Of a stretch of 64,000 bases of DNA, positions 56,501 through 64,000 are shown in pieces. Source of the stretch: Ilex aquifolium (taxonomy: Eukaryota; Streptophyta; Magnoliopsida; Aquifoliales; Aquifoliaceae); the NCBI GenBank assembly GCA_951799425.1, contig OX637394.1, forward strand, positions 46,046,142 to 46,110,141, read 5' to 3'. Within the stretch, counting starts at the first letter, position 1. Every line of letters begins with the position of its first letter. The notes beneath the pieces were generated by a model. It searched no databases and was not told where the DNA came from. It saw only the letters and a program-made list of their open reading frames with translations. The position numbers and the translations under genes were made by a program.

Positions 56501-56881
56501 ATGTTTTATTGCCATTAAGATGGACATATTTCAGCCATAGCATTTTTATATTGCATATTGTCTCATAATTTTTCCATAGTAAATTTCAGCTATTAGATTA
56601 TCAAATTTCAACCATACACCAAACAATGCTAACTAAACTAGTCTCTTTACTCCTTGAATATTTATTACTATGGATATAAGTATTATCTTAAGTCAGCATA
56701 TAACCTAACATATTATCTTGTTGCAGGGAACGCACGTCCAACAACCGATGTCTACAGTTTGGGGGTCATCATCCTTCAACTCATCATGCAAATCAAGGAT
56801 GTTGGAGTTGTGCCAAGAAATGGCGATGAAATTCAACAACAAATGGATGCACTACTGCCACAAAGAGGAGGAAAAAAATAA
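30808..56881 (+). CDS. Protein kinase gene, five exons, 227-residue product (RLK/Pelle-like)
   Basis: Exons are 30808-30969, 31043-31178, 49486-49613, 49749-49851 and 56727-56881. All four introns are GT-AG and the phases agree (0, 1, 0, 1), giving 227 residues with no internal stop. Visible motifs: glycine loop GEGGFAIVYGG (23-33), VAVK lysine 43, FHHPHIINLIGY, catalytic loop FTGDLKPDN (129-137), DFG 150-152, APE 170-172 and TDVYSLGV (183-190). The HRD His and Arg are Thr and Gly here (TGD), but the catalytic Asp is kept. The C-terminus ends about 40 residues after DVYSLGV, so subdomains X-XI are missing. The product may be a truncated or weakly active kinase. An upstream in-frame ATG at 30766 is possible; the start at 30808 (MAPTIFSKDQL) fits the family better. 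Confidence 0.8.
31043..31178 (+). CDS. Kinase exon 2 (helix C to hinge)
   Basis: Acceptor TTTTCAG. It encodes AEVDFLRRFHHPHIINL through LDYMPSTLEAKLE, residues 55-99, plus the first base of codon 100. The likely helix C Glu is residue 56. Donor GTAATT. Confidence 0.82.
31179..33400. other. Start of the 18.3-kb intron 2, no recognised element
   Basis: It is AT-rich with no convincing element. A stretch at about 32560-33060 has weak LINE-like frames (e.g. VVSSRDNLFSLVVDPESSGLEY) that I could not place. Confidence 0.4.
34405..34606 (+). pseudogene. Copia gag, first piece
   Basis: The frame LTSDNYAYWACIMKKKLLGN, then after shifts LTDPKAEKYARIED and WDINNVKIITRI, matches the N-terminal capsid of Tnt1-like plant copia elements (NYxxW, then W...NNxxII). 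It is cut at about 34606 by an AT-rich insert and resumes at about 35690. Confidence 0.78.
34607..35689. mobile_element. 1.1-kb AT-rich insert in copia gag (possible MULE-like element)
   Basis: Removing this block restores the gag frame from IITRI to NNSVDQTI. The left end GTAGTCAAAATGTGTATCG and the inverted right end GTTAGTATTTTACAATGCG are loosely related, and the terminal 150 bp carries repeated TATCG motifs. The flanks CCGGATCAA and CTGAATTAA differ only by transitions, as a decayed 9-bp duplication would. The class is uncertain. An (AT)n(AC)n microsatellite lies at 34688-34712. Confidence 0.5.
35690..36260 (+). pseudogene. Copia gag, second piece, with zinc knuckle
   Basis: The frame continues NNSVDQTINVQLVLFTQTKK and IWDFLTTLFVQSNFTNKYQL. 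After shifts come SVDAAVNELLTKDVRLKTLF and the CCHC zinc knuckle CSICLEKDHRKVQC at about 36150-36190. All four metal ligands are kept. Confidence 0.8.
36380..37050 (+). pseudogene. Copia protease/pre-integrase and integrase start
   Basis: The sequence reads LTLNQNPVSRLFDSEFEVHF (pre-integrase linker), then FYVLNDHHGPNIVV, SGHVSNCCLKFL (the LGHxSxxxLK equivalent) and SSPAPFDHVHSDICILASII with GGSIYYVFFIDHTV, the integrase core start. The protease DSG could not be found. The copy ends shortly after. Confidence 0.78.
37051..39300. other. Intron 2 sequence, no firm element
   Basis: Two similar phrases occur about 1.3 kb apart in the same orientation, AGCTCACTCCTATTTATCATT (about 37964) and AGCTCACCCCTATTTAACATT (about 39279). 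They suggest the ends of an unidentified LTR or a small duplication. A long (AT)n run covers 38483-38513. No coding sequence was recognised. Confidence 0.35.
39300..41069 (-). mobile_element. Copia element 5' part (LTR, primer site, gag start), minus strand
   Basis: The LTR is at 40909-41069 (161 bp, TGTTGATGTG...ATTCTAACA) with TGGTATCGGAGC directly inside it. About 1.2 kb of leader follows. Gag near 39660-39350 reads MTSAKLNESNYVLWAQ, GKGLRNHLVSSKPKDSDS, EDAQIISLLLTIIEPHVNSS and LDTNKKIWDR. Homology stops at about 39300. Whether the leader is intact is unknown. Confidence 0.75.
40909..41069 (-). repeat. Short copia 5' LTR
   Basis: It is bounded by TG...CA, starting on the coding strand TGTTAGAATGTATAAG and ending CACACATCAACA. 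The primer site TGGTATCGGAGC (rc of 40897-40908) follows. It abuts copia integrase sequence of another element at 41070. Confidence 0.82.
41070..41601 (-). pseudogene. Copia integrase C-terminal part
   Basis: The minus strand gives KMLFTQFGIHLQIICSGNMG with EYVYGGLHSSFLLNAIIH (core), ENVVVERKNCHLLEIS (degenerate NGVAERKNRHLLE) and FFMNVTKLYC. Further on come NLDPKASKCIFLGYCSTQKG and QFFILLQAKKFSMDATF. The catalytic Asp of SDNGGE is lost (SGNMGE). It joins 42096-42290 across the Helitron. Confidence 0.82.
41602..42095 (-). mobile_element. Helitron, non-autonomous, inserted in copia integrase
   Basis: On the minus strand it begins TCTATACTACTAATAAAA and ends ...GTGCAACGCACGTGGTGC ATTGCTAG. This gives the Helitron 5' TC, a GC-rich hairpin (GTGC-AAC-GCAC) and the CTAG (CTRR) terminus. 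It sits exactly between host A and T with no target duplication. Removing the 494 bp restores the copia frame VVSC...TFHKMLFTQFG. There is no Rep/helicase coding inside, so it is non-autonomous. Confidence 0.85.
42096..42300 (-). pseudogene. Copia integrase core start
   Basis: The frame reads FALLHHDVCGPSRVATLSGQ and then, after a shift, GLLAGKEKSSG, matching LIHSDVWGPSRVxTLSG and VYLLKEKS of copia integrases. Sequence right of 42300 up to the hAT-like element at 42982 was not identified. Confidence 0.75.
42982..43488. mobile_element. hAT-like non-autonomous element (family 1, copy a)
   Basis: The ends are CTATGAAGCATGGATACG and, inverted, CTAGGAAGCACGGATACT, with the 8-bp duplication ACGACAGA at 42974-42981 and 43489-43496. 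It is 507 bp, AT-rich in the middle, with subterminal GTGTC/GACAC repeats. No transposase is present. Confidence 0.87.
43600..44340 (-). pseudogene. Copia protease end and pre-integrase
   Basis: At 44316-44110 the frame reads MTGLFTLFSSYTTCSGKQKV, then KIADGSFTSEF and LSSVLHVSNFSNSLLFASR, the segment right after the protease active site (usually HMTG). At 44120-43866 come RRDGLYFLDSQGHGDSG and, in another frame, RRLGHPSF-type residues (LDIHHSFCCKNCSLPCFL). It belongs to the minus copia extending to 47657. Confidence 0.78.
44538..45469. mobile_element. hAT-like element (family 2) carrying a possible captured gene fragment
   Basis: The ends CAATGTTATCAGAACCGG and, inverted, CAGTGTTATTAAAACCGG form good inverted repeats, extended by clusters of CCGGTT/AACCGG. 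The 8-bp duplication CTAAGGAA lies at 44530-44537 and 45470-45477. It is 932 bp with no transposase. The central 290 bp between a perfect 17-bp inverted pair (44750-44766 and 45051-45067) includes an open minus-strand segment unlike the rest. The 8-bp duplication and CA...TG ends fit hAT. Confidence 0.85.
44752..44960 (-). pseudogene. Possible captured gene fragment inside the hAT-like element
   Basis: The minus strand is open over about 65 codons and reads, in part, CSLVSLFGDVKLGEDGKLV, ISVYGTVAHLDKQSGD and ESPNEGLKERVKMAFRRIRT. It has ordinary protein composition and no repeats, in contrast to the low-complexity flanks. I do not recognise the family. It looks like exonic host sequence picked up by the transposon. 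No start or stop in context is visible. Confidence 0.5.
45478..47465 (-). pseudogene. Copia gag with internal tandem duplication
   Basis: Near 46840 the minus strand reads VMLDGHNFLTWSQLAILF, a copia capsid start (LxGxNYxxWS). Downstream come SLYDLLEVENAMVMSCLLYS, LEVGNGYLFLRIAKGI and SKFENMTQANELK. A block of about 370 bp is present twice in tandem (about 46042-46372 and 46428-46745, preceded by shared CACGGAGTCAACAATCCTC). The left copy contains the SINE. Stops are frequent. Confidence 0.7.
45833..46036 (-). mobile_element. tRNA-derived SINE
   Basis: This 204-bp insert has a 13-bp duplication TTTCAAGGCATCT on both sides (45820-45832 and 46037-46049) and ends in a 13-base A-run on the minus strand (T-run 45834-45846). 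The internal pol III promoter is visible: A box TAGATCAACTGG (46011-46022) and B box GGCTCGAATCC (45893-45903; consensus GGTTCGANTCC). The duplicated gag copy at about 46422 has the same site without the insert (TTTCAAGGCATCTTTTGCAC). Confidence 0.93.
47465..47657 (-). repeat. 5' LTR of the minus copia in intron 2
   Basis: On the minus strand it starts TGTTGGAAGTGTTTTAG at 47657. Its inner end is near 47465, followed by TTTCAGAGCAGG, a damaged TGGTATCAGAGCAGG primer site. The 3' LTR of this element was not found. On its outer side LINE sequence starts at once, so it probably inserted into a LINE. Confidence 0.65.
47660..49433 (+). pseudogene. LINE ORF2 3' half with poly-A, plus strand, in kinase intron 2
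   Basis: Frames with several shifts give KASRELR-GDPLSLFLFTDF, LQFADNMIF (47849-47872; FADD changed to FADN) and EWPLKYLGSPLVGIL. Further on come INGAVVSRSRNKGGLSLGN, a zf-RVT region (KSFFDSLLHGL) and AIIIEDRKDCLEGIWDHI. It ends in an A-run at 49424-49432. The fragment is cut on its 5' side by the copia LTR at 47657. Its tail lies about 50 bp before kinase exon 3. Confidence 0.82.
49486..49613 (+). CDS. Kinase exon 3 (catalytic loop)
   Basis: Acceptor CACTGCAG. It completes codon 100 (Asp) and encodes PDTLDWPSTLKILKQ, ASALAYINRQQI and FTGDLKPDNILIDQ, residues 100-142. Donor GTCGGT, phase 0. Confidence 0.82.
49749..49851 (+). CDS. Kinase exon 4 (DFG to APE)
   Basis: Acceptor TATACAG. It encodes EYNVKVSDFGSAKLGG through YAAPELFTS, residues 143-176, plus one base of codon 177. 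Donor GTAGCT. Confidence 0.82.
49852..51125. other. Intron 4, first part
   Basis: AT-rich intron sequence with purine-rich stretches near 50340-50420. No element or gene was recognised. Confidence 0.5.
51134..51929. mobile_element. hAT-like non-autonomous element (family 1, copy b)
   Basis: The ends are CTAAGAAACACGGACACG and, inverted, CTAGGAAGCACGGACACT, with duplication ACATAGAC at 51126-51133 and 51930-51937. It is 796 bp. Both subterminal regions are dense in GACACG/CGTGTC repeats, and the middle is AT-rich with an (AT)n run at 51251-51271. It is the reverse-oriented relative of 23073-25571. Confidence 0.9.
52856..55115 (-). pseudogene. LINE ORF2 3' half with poly-A, minus strand, in kinase intron 4
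   Basis: It starts within the RT domain (KAPGPGIFTLAI, then MDFRPISWVTSLYKIIAKVL and ECQCVFVKGRQILDVALVAN, with FVCKIDFENAYDHVDWDFLD). The FADD motif has become FAEDTILF near 54405. Downstream come FPRLFHLSSFHGN, a zf-RVT part (NFAWTVAHGKINTTNML) and ATLAIFWVIWKGRNVRIFED. It ends in a poly-A tail, seen as T at 52856-52867, with an (AT)n run just inside. It is 5'-truncated, as is usual for LINE insertions. Confidence 0.85.
55116..56726. other. Intron 4, last part
   Basis: AT-rich with no recognised element. The acceptor TTGTTGCAG of exon 5 is at its end. Confidence 0.5.
56727..56881 (+). CDS. Kinase exon 5 (subdomain IX and C-terminus)
   Basis: It completes codon 177 (Gly) and encodes NARPTTDVYSLGVIILQL through LLPQRGGKK and the stop TAA (56879-56881). 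The protein ends before subdomains X-XI. The tail QMDALLPQRGGKK is not conserved-looking and may be former intron or UTR read through. Confidence 0.75.
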
Positions 56882-58180
56882 AGACAGGCAAAGAAGTATG
56901 AGGAGAAGAAGATCCACGTATCAACGAGGGCCGAGCACATAACATTGACCAAAAGTCATGTAGTGCACAATAGACTCCTTCACACGGGATGCAGTGCGAA
57001 AGTAGCAACAATAATCTCAAATTTGGGTAGAGATTGTGCAAAGTACCACGTTAATGCTCACCCACAAATCGATCAAATTATCATACAACTTAATGACCTG
57101 TAAGCATAGGCTGTTATTTGCATACAAGACGGAGTTCTACTTACCTATTGACCTTCTTCTTTACAAAGTAAACTCTAGAACCCAAAAAATATTCTGAAAG
57201 CAGTTTTTAAAGACTGATTTCACAAGCTCATCATCTTTTTTGCTTGTAATCTCTCTATTATAATTTCCAGAGCATTCAATAGTCATTTCTTCAAGTATTT
57301 TAGCTATCTCACTCACGTATGTATGCTACTTTGATCACTATGCTACTTTGATCACAATAGTCATTTCTTCAAGTATTTTCCCTGTCTTTTGGTAGTTCAT
57401 AGTGTGCTTTACACTTACTGTATTTACGGCTTTTTTGGTGTGGTTTTTTTCAAACTATTCAAGTGATCCTAACTAGCATTCCGCAATACTGGGGAAGAAA
57501 CAGGGTGATTATAGATGATACTGGCTCTAACATATTGAGGTGAGAGGGTTTTTGTAGTAGTTGGAGACTTGTGGCAGTGGCAGTGGCAGTTGGCAAAATA
57601 GTAACCTCGACAAGCTTGCTGAGCTATCCTCAATAATTTATGCATAAAAGATGCTAGAGCTAACTTCCCAGATGTTTCGCCACAAATTTGTCTTTAACTT
57701 TTTTTCCCGGAAAGTAGATATGTCAGTAAGTTACAGCGATACACAGATACTTTCCAATAGTTGGAGACTGAAGTATTTGCATCTAAAATATATCCTATAT
57801 GGTACGGCTGAATCAATATCAGAAATGGCAAGATAATTCTCGAGTATTCTAGAATCATAACTATACAATTTTGACTATATTTGGGACATGCCAAGGACGC
57901 GTAACCAATACACTGGGACAATGTTACCTGGCCCACGATCCACTTCAATACGTGATGGGGGCACCTAGTACGATATTTTCCTAAAAAAGTGGCACTATGC
58001 AAGTAGACTTAGTAGGTACAATATTCTGAATTATGGTTCGCTTTATAACTCTATTCTGTTTCGCTTGCATTATTACATAACATTATATTTTATCACAATT
58101 CCATACATAGTCAACTCACATCTCATAATGTATCTGGCAAGAGTTCCAAATTGAAAAAATACTACAAGACAACATATCGA
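56882..58180. other. Downstream sequence, no recognised gene
   Basis: No element or gene was recognised. A short local duplication is present: ATGCTACTTTGATCAC twice at about 57328, and AGTCATTTCTTCAAGTATTTT at about 57282 and 57359. Confidence 0.45.
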
Positions 58181-58189
58181 CTAAGGGTT

Positions 58190-58925
58190 ATAAATAATAA
58201 AATCCACTTATCGAAAGGATTTAGGATTAGTAGGACTAAAACTGAGTATATGGAATGTACCTTTAGTACAACAAGAAATTGAAACAGGAAATACTACATG
58301 TTAAAGATCAAGAGATACCAAAGAGTGAACACTTTAAATATATAGGGTCTATTAGATTGGCGACGACGTTATTCATAAAATTAATGCAGGATGGACTAAA
58401 TAGAGGAAAGCATCAGGTGTATGGTGTGGTAGACGTATACCCTTTTAAGCTAAAAAGAAAATTCTATAGGACAGCCATAAAACCCACTATGCTTTATGGT
58501 ACTGAGTACTGGGCAGCTAAGCAACAACATATTCAAAAATTGAGTTTGGATAAAATAAGAATGTTAAGATGAATGTTTGGTAAAACTAAAAAAAAATAAT
58601 TTTAGGAACAAATATATCCGTGAAAAAGTAAAGGTAGCACATATAAGAGATAAGTTAAGGGAGAATCGACTTAAGTGGTTTTGACATATTTATAGACGAC
58701 CTACTATGGCACCGGTGAGAAAGAGCGATATGATAGCTATTGAAAGTAAATGTAGGAGTAGAGGAAAACTAAAATTAATTTTAAAAGAAACAGTAAAAAA
58801 ATATATAACCTATTGTTTAACTAAAAACATGGCTCTTGATAAAGCTCAATAGCGAAAAGCCTTGGGACACTGCTTTTGCAGAGTTGAGTTGGTTGCATAC
58901 TTGTATTACCCCAAAAAATTCAAAT
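58190..58925 (+). pseudogene. RTE-like LINE fragment (RT C-terminus)
   Basis: Frames with shifts read GFRISRTKTEYMECTF, then DQEIPKSEHFKYIGS, KRKFYRTAIKPTMLYGTEYW and LSLDKIRMLR. After these come NKYIREKVKVAHIRDKLREN and RLKWF with YRRPTMAPVR. This is the C-terminal part of plant RTE-type LINE polymerases. It ends CFCRVELVAYLYYPK. No RT catalytic core is included. It is 5'-truncated and frameshifted. Confidence 0.82.
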
Positions 58926-59639
58926 CATAACAAATCAAAATACAAATTCAAAGACCACTAGGGTTACAATTCGCAATTAGGGTTAAAATCTGGTGTAGAT
59001 CGCGGGTAGATTTGGGAGTTGAGTCACAATGTGGAGTCAGGAGATTTGGCAATCTAGATCAATAACTAACCTGTTTCGAGTCATCTGCCCCAATTCATGG
59101 AACACTTGGGGTATCTATGAACCTGGTATATATAGTTTCGACCACACCGAGAATATAAGATCAGCCACTTATGAGATGCTGAGATACAATAGGGCTAAAT
59201 AGAGGATTTTTTTCATTTCTTAAAATGGGCCATTGAAGAAAATATTTAGGTGCATAAAACAAGTATGTTTAAAAGAGAGTATGGAGTTTTTGTGCATGAC
59301 AAAAATATAATTTGAACTGAAAATGACTAATCCATTTATATGATCCTTATTGAACATGGAACTCTTATAACATATCATTACTCTCAAATTTAAGATTTGA
59401 CGCATCTAAAAAGTGAAAGCAAGAGTGTGAATTCAATATCTTACAACAATTTGGCATATATAGAGGTTTTAGATGAGTTAGCTATTAAAATGCTTAAATA
59501 ATGAAGTTTATTGTATTTGACAAATTAGAATTTATGGGTTTGTTTAATACGTAGAACACAAATCATATGAAATATTTTGCTGGCATAAATATTAACGAGT
59601 TGCAATTAGATATCTATAAATCAGTAATACTCCCTACAT

Positions 59640-60540
59640 TCAATTTTCTCGAGGTATAGAGCGGGGAAAAAATATTTTCGTATGGATTTCATCGACTTGA
59701 AGAATGCCTATCATAGAGTCCTTATGGACATAATAGAGAGGATTTTAGAGAACAACAAAAATATAAATAGTTGTAATGATATGATTAAGGATATGGATGA
59801 GGTTGTCTAATAAGTGACTTTAGTGAGAACATATGTAACGGAACTAGTGAATTCTCAATCATTATGGGCTTACAACATGGTTCCACTTTTAGTCTGTATC
59901 TGGATGAATTAACCAATCACATTCAAACTGAGATTTCATGGAATATGTTATTCATTTATAATGTGATCTTAATTTATGAAAGAAACGTAGAAATTGAGAA
60001 GATATTAGAAGTATGCACATAAGCTTTAGAATCAAAAGGATAGAAAATAAGTACAAAATAAAACAAAATATATCAAGTCGGCTATTAGTAAACCTTGAAA
60101 ATCAAATAAGGAGATCGTAAAGATAGGAGATCGAGAGATATTAAAGACATATTACTTTTAACATTTATATTCTATAATCCACAAGTATGGGGAGAGAAGA
60201 TTGATGAAGACGATAATCATAGACTTGGATAGACTATGTGGAGGAATTTATACACCGGTCATACTATAAATCTAAGTTGATAGATAAGTTTTACAAGAAA
60301 ACCATTACACAACAATTCCTTGTGGAACAAAATGTTTGGCAAATACAGAACGCCTTCAACAGAAAATAATATGTTAAGATGGATACACAATAAAACTACA
60401 AAAGCCAGAACTAAGAATGAGTATATTAACGAAACAGTACATGTAGCACCGGATAAATTGAGAGATCTTAAGTGGTGTAGACATGTTTACAAAAAACTAT
60501 TAGAACATTAGTTAGAGAATAATGTGATACCTATCAATGA
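59640..60540 (+). pseudogene. Second RTE-like LINE fragment
   Basis: Near 59680 it reads FRMDFIDLKNAYHRVLMDII, matching FIDLEKAYDRVPRxxI of RTE-type RT with the usual catalytic AYDR Asp changed to His. It continues with traces of VRTYVTE and the GLHQGS block. At 60320-60511 come NMLRWIHNKTTKARTKNEYI and VAPDKLRDLKW. This copy covers the RT core but is heavily decayed. Confidence 0.75.
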
Positions 60541-62200
60541 TATTGGGACAGGTAGGAGGATAGTGAAATTAACTCCTTTTGCTACCAACTCCTTTTGCTA
60601 CCAACTAGCTAGTACCACCAAGTCAATTCTTGTTCAAAAAATTAAGAGATGAAAAACTACCTACTCATCACCAATTAGCAATGTAAACAATAAATCACAA
60701 AACAATGCCACAGACACCTTACACAAGTAAGGCCATACTACCACAAACACCTTGCACAAGTAAGGCCATACTAGTCGACTTCTTTCTACCAATCAAATGA
60801 TTCACAAAGAAGCATCTGAAATTCATCAGTCACTAATAAATAGTTAAATAAAAAATATAGGAAACGAATTCAGTAGAAACAAAGATATTAAACCCATCAT
60901 GATAGCCCAATGAAAAGACTTCATGGGTATCACTACCTCAAGGCCCAAATTTCAACTCTTGCAAAAGAGCTCTGGTTCATATCTGCGTGTTTTGTAATTG
61001 ATTTACATGCATTCAGATTACACGACGTAGCCACGAGTCCAAATGGCATTTCTTTGTGACATCGTTATAAACAAAAAAAGAAATAAACAAAATATAAAAT
61101 ACTTCCCAATGACTAGCTACAAAAAAGATCCATTTCCTTCTTCAAAAAGTCGAGAACCTCAAATTTGGCAAGCCGATGTAATGATATTAATCAAGAAATT
61201 GTTATATACATTCTCTACTACAAACCAATCCAAAACCGGCTAAATAAATTAGCCTGGCCGCATAAGCATCTTGCAGCAACACACTAAATTTTCAAAATCC
61301 AAAAATACCTCCAACAAAAAATACAAGACAATGCATGTCGTCCCCATAACCAAGTCCTCCACCAGTTATCCACTAAGATCTCATCAAATGGGGAAATTTA
61401 TGTTACGTGGAAACTTCCCACACGTATGCCTCCCCAAAACTCAACCTGCTCATCTTCAACCATTTTGAAACTACATTTTATTCCACCAATACCATCATGC
61501 TAAACATATTAAGGCCTACCTGGTGAACGTCTCTATGCAACATTTACTTCTCACATCCAGTATTGATACTCATTTCACCCCAAAGATAAATCTCCAACAT
61601 CAAGATAACTCCACTGATTTTTCCACCTAAATTTCCAACAACCAAGTAACAATAATCCCTAGAAATATCCTCTAAGAGATACCATCATAACAATATGAAG
61701 AAAAGCACATAAAGAATTTACTTTTAGAGGAATTCTATAATTCTAACAAGTACCACAAGACCACAATTGCTGACGAAAACAAGTAGCAATCAAGCTTCTC
61801 AACCACCATTCTGTTGAGCAAGTTAAGGAGCACGTAAATATCATGATCACATGCTCGCTAATATGGGTAAAAATCATTCAAAGTATCCACTTTTGATCCT
61901 TGAACCCACATTCCCATTAACAACGAGCACTAAACTTATGATTGTCCTCGCAAACAAAAAGAATCGAATAGTACTCAGGTAATTATGAGTTCAAGTCCAT
62001 TTTAGCAAACCATATATTTCATGTTGCTGACGTCTGTGTTAAGATGATTAAAAAAAGGCTATAAAAAACTAACTACACCCAATAAACCAGACGATTGCTT
62101 TAATAGCTGAACACCATTAAACCATCCAACACTGCTTTAGTTCTTTGTTATCGGAATTCGGAAATACCGTGTAAAGGATATAAAATCATCGAAAACAAAT
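60541..62200. other. AT-rich stretch, no recognised gene
   Basis: A 37-bp unit containing CACAAGTAAGGCCATACTA is repeated twice in tandem at about 60713-60775. No coding region or named element was recognised. It could be intronic to a minus-strand gene starting near 62.5 kb. Confidence 0.4.
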
Positions 62201-62417
62201 AGCAATACTTGAGATTTTCACAAGATAAAAACTCAAAAAATCGAATGATTAAGAAACTAACCGAAAAAATATTCCTTCGATGATGGTCTGGCTACCGACG
62301 ATAACTATGGGGCTGTTTCCCCGATGACGTTGACTACAGACGATGACTTTATTATGAGGTTAATGATGATGCAAGCAGTAACGCTCTGCAGAGATAATGA
62401 CAACGATAAAGTTTGAT

Positions 62418-62600
62418 TCAAAATCGGATTCCCTGTTGCTGAAAGTAAAAGCAACGAACCAGACCTTCGCCGTCGGGTGAAGAAGAAGACAATTGCCTCA
62501 ATCGGATCCCTCGCCGCCCTCGTTCTTTGTCGCCAGAATTATCGTCGCCGTCAAACATCGTCACTGGAAGTCTCTGCGTCGAAGAGAGTGACATATGCAA
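62418..62600 (-). CDS. Possible first coding exon or short gene, minus strand
   Basis: A 60-codon frame starts MHMSLSSTQRLPVTMFDGDD and continues with RGRRGIRLRQLSSSSPDGEG. The block is GC-richer than its AT-rich surroundings, like a plant 5' exon, but I recognise no domain and see no clear splice partner. It could be a 5' UTR/first exon or chance. Low confidence. Confidence 0.25.
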   Translation of the reverse strand: MHMSLSSTQRLPVTMFDGDDNSGDKERGRRGIRLRQLSSSSPDGEGLVRCFYFQQQGIRF

Positions 62601-63457
62601 ATTCCCCCATCCAAAGACATATAGAAACTAGACAGATCTATAACACCCGAGGGGAAGCCGATGAACGAACAGACTCGCAGCGGCTCTAGGTTTCAAAATT
62701 CTAACCTAGTTTGGTTAGGTGAACAAAAACAAGGGCGAGGAGAGAGGAATTTAGTTCAGATCTGAGTTTCGTGGAAGTACATTTTACACGTAGCTTTGAC
62801 TATGCTTCACAATCTCAATTTTATCCTTTTCAGTCGGTGATTATTGAATGTCACGTGTGGCACTGCCAGTTAAGGGTAAACAGGGCCTGTGGTAAAAATA
62901 TTGGTAAGATTTTACTGTACTTCTAGTTTCTAGCTCTGAATTTTTAAATTGTCTTTCAGTCCAATTGTTTGCCGACAGCATTATGATATTAGCTCGGTAA
63001 TATATCAAAAATTTTATTTTAATTTATTTGTAACTGATGATTTTAATAATTATAAAATAAATAATAATTTTAAAAGAAATTTTTTTTACATGTGTGGCAA
63101 AAAATTAGGGGTGCAACTTGGGCAGGCCAACTCGAATTCAACCTGAGCCCAACTCAGAAAAAACAGGACTTGGGTTAGAATTTTTAAGTGAAAATTGGAA
63201 GTGAGTCCCCCTAAATATACTTGTTTGGAGATAAGTCCTGTAAATAAACTTATAAGGGGTTAGGTTCATGTTTAAAATTATATGTAATGACTTAAATCAA
63301 CTTGTGTTTTTTATCTCAAAAATACCCTTCCTTGAAAGGAAATTATATTAATTTCTTATTTTGGAAATTGTTATCCCTTAATTCAAGGTCAATTAAAATA
63401 TGTCAATAAAATCTCCATCATAAATTTAAAATTCAAATTCAAAGCTCTCTCTTTCTA

Positions 63458-64000
63458 TCTATATAATAAAGTAGAGCGAAGTTTGAATCTAAAAGACAAA
63501 GAGAGGTCCAGATCGTTTTGGGACAAAACATAAACAAATCTAACGGATAACGTAATCCCAACATAAAAGACGGTTCAGATCATCTCAAAAATTTTGATCC
63601 AACGGTCTACAATTAGTCCTAAAAAAAAATTTCCCGCCCAAGGACATTCCTTGACTCACGACTCTGTCTCTCTCCTCCAAAATCTCTCAAATCTTCCCTA
63701 ATTTGACTTCTATCTCTCTCTCCCAATCTCTCACGCCTCCCTTTCAAACTCTTCCCCAAAATCTCTCTCATAGAATCTATCTCAATCTCAAATCTTCTCT
63801 CTATCTCAATCATTACCCTTTCTCAATCTCAATCGCTACCCCTCTCTTCTCTTTCTGCAAGCCGGATCTACCAAAGACCAGTCACCAGATAACCATCAGA
63901 GCCACCACAATCTCAATCGTTGCCCTCTCTCAATCTCAATCACTACCCCTCTCTTTTCTCTTCTCTCTTCTCTTTCTGCAAGTCGGATCTACCAAAGACC
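63458..64000 (+). mobile_element. Possible Helitron 5' end running off the window
   Basis: After a host A the sequence TCTATATAATAAAGTAGAG matches the typical plant Helitron 5' terminus. The interior begins with a stretch like AAAGACAAAGAGAGGTCC. Only a 5' end is available, so hairpin and CTRR cannot be checked. Confidence 0.4.
63785..64000 (+). repeat. Pyrimidine-rich tandem repeat, about 125-bp unit
   Basis: CTCTTTCTGCAAGCCGGATC with TACCAAAGACC appears at about 63850 and again, with one change (AAGTCGG), at about 63972. The copies are joined by repeated CAATCTCAATC and CTACCCCTCTC motifs. The second copy runs off the window end. Confidence 0.75.

Overview
This is a TE-dense piece of a flowering-plant (probably dicot) nuclear genome. 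The evidence is intron-rich eukaryotic coding sequence, AT-rich intergenic DNA and many plant-type retrotransposons: Ty1/copia, Ty3/gypsy of the Tat type, L1-type LINEs with a DUF4283-like ORF1, RTE-like LINEs, a tRNA-type SINE, a Helitron and hAT-like elements. The species cannot be named. No rRNA, tRNA, CRISPR array or prokaryotic operon was seen.

Layout. 1-9.3 kb: a solo LTR (TSD GATTC), then a minus-strand LINE interrupted by a 5.2-kb copia element (1909-7148, TSD ATTAA), which itself carries a nested foreign LTR. 8.65-25.8 kb: a decayed plus-strand LINE that appears to be split by a 13-kb nest. The nest holds an inverted MITE pair with a solo LTR inside (TSD TTTGT) and a duplicated sequence, one copy of which was hit by a 10.1-kb Tat-lineage gypsy element (10650-20762, TSD CTATT). 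That gypsy element carries an antisense spliced gene (about 11570-14408) between pol and the 3' LTR. The same LINE is also interrupted by a hAT-like element (23073-25571, TSD TTCAGGAT), which holds a 1.74-kb non-autonomous LTR element (TSD GCAAC) with an internal tandem array. 25.8-28.2 kb: another minus-strand LINE.

30.8-56.9 kb: one host gene can be assembled, a 227-residue protein kinase in five plus-strand exons whose splice phases all agree. Intron 2 is 18.3 kb and intron 4 is 6.9 kb. Intron 2 contains a plus copia with a 1.1-kb insert, a minus copia 5' end, a second minus copia riddled with a Helitron (41602-42095), two hAT-like elements (42982-43488 and 44538-45469) and a SINE (45833-46036), and a plus LINE whose poly-A tract lies about 50 bp before exon 3. 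Intron 4 contains a hAT-like element (51134-51929) and a minus LINE with a poly-A tail.

57-64 kb: two plus-strand RTE-like LINE fragments, mostly featureless AT-rich DNA, a possible first exon on the minus strand near 62.5 kb, and a possible Helitron 5' end at 63458.

Almost every transposon reading frame is broken by stops, frameshifts or loss of catalytic residues, so these are mainly fossils. The firmest results are boundaries fixed by target-site duplications and reading frames restored when an insert is mentally removed. The most interesting items are the antisense spliced gene in the Tat element, the hAT-like family with 8-bp TSDs, the hAT-like element that seems to have captured a gene fragment, and the kinase gene stretched by nested insertions. 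I do not see a wholly new biological system.
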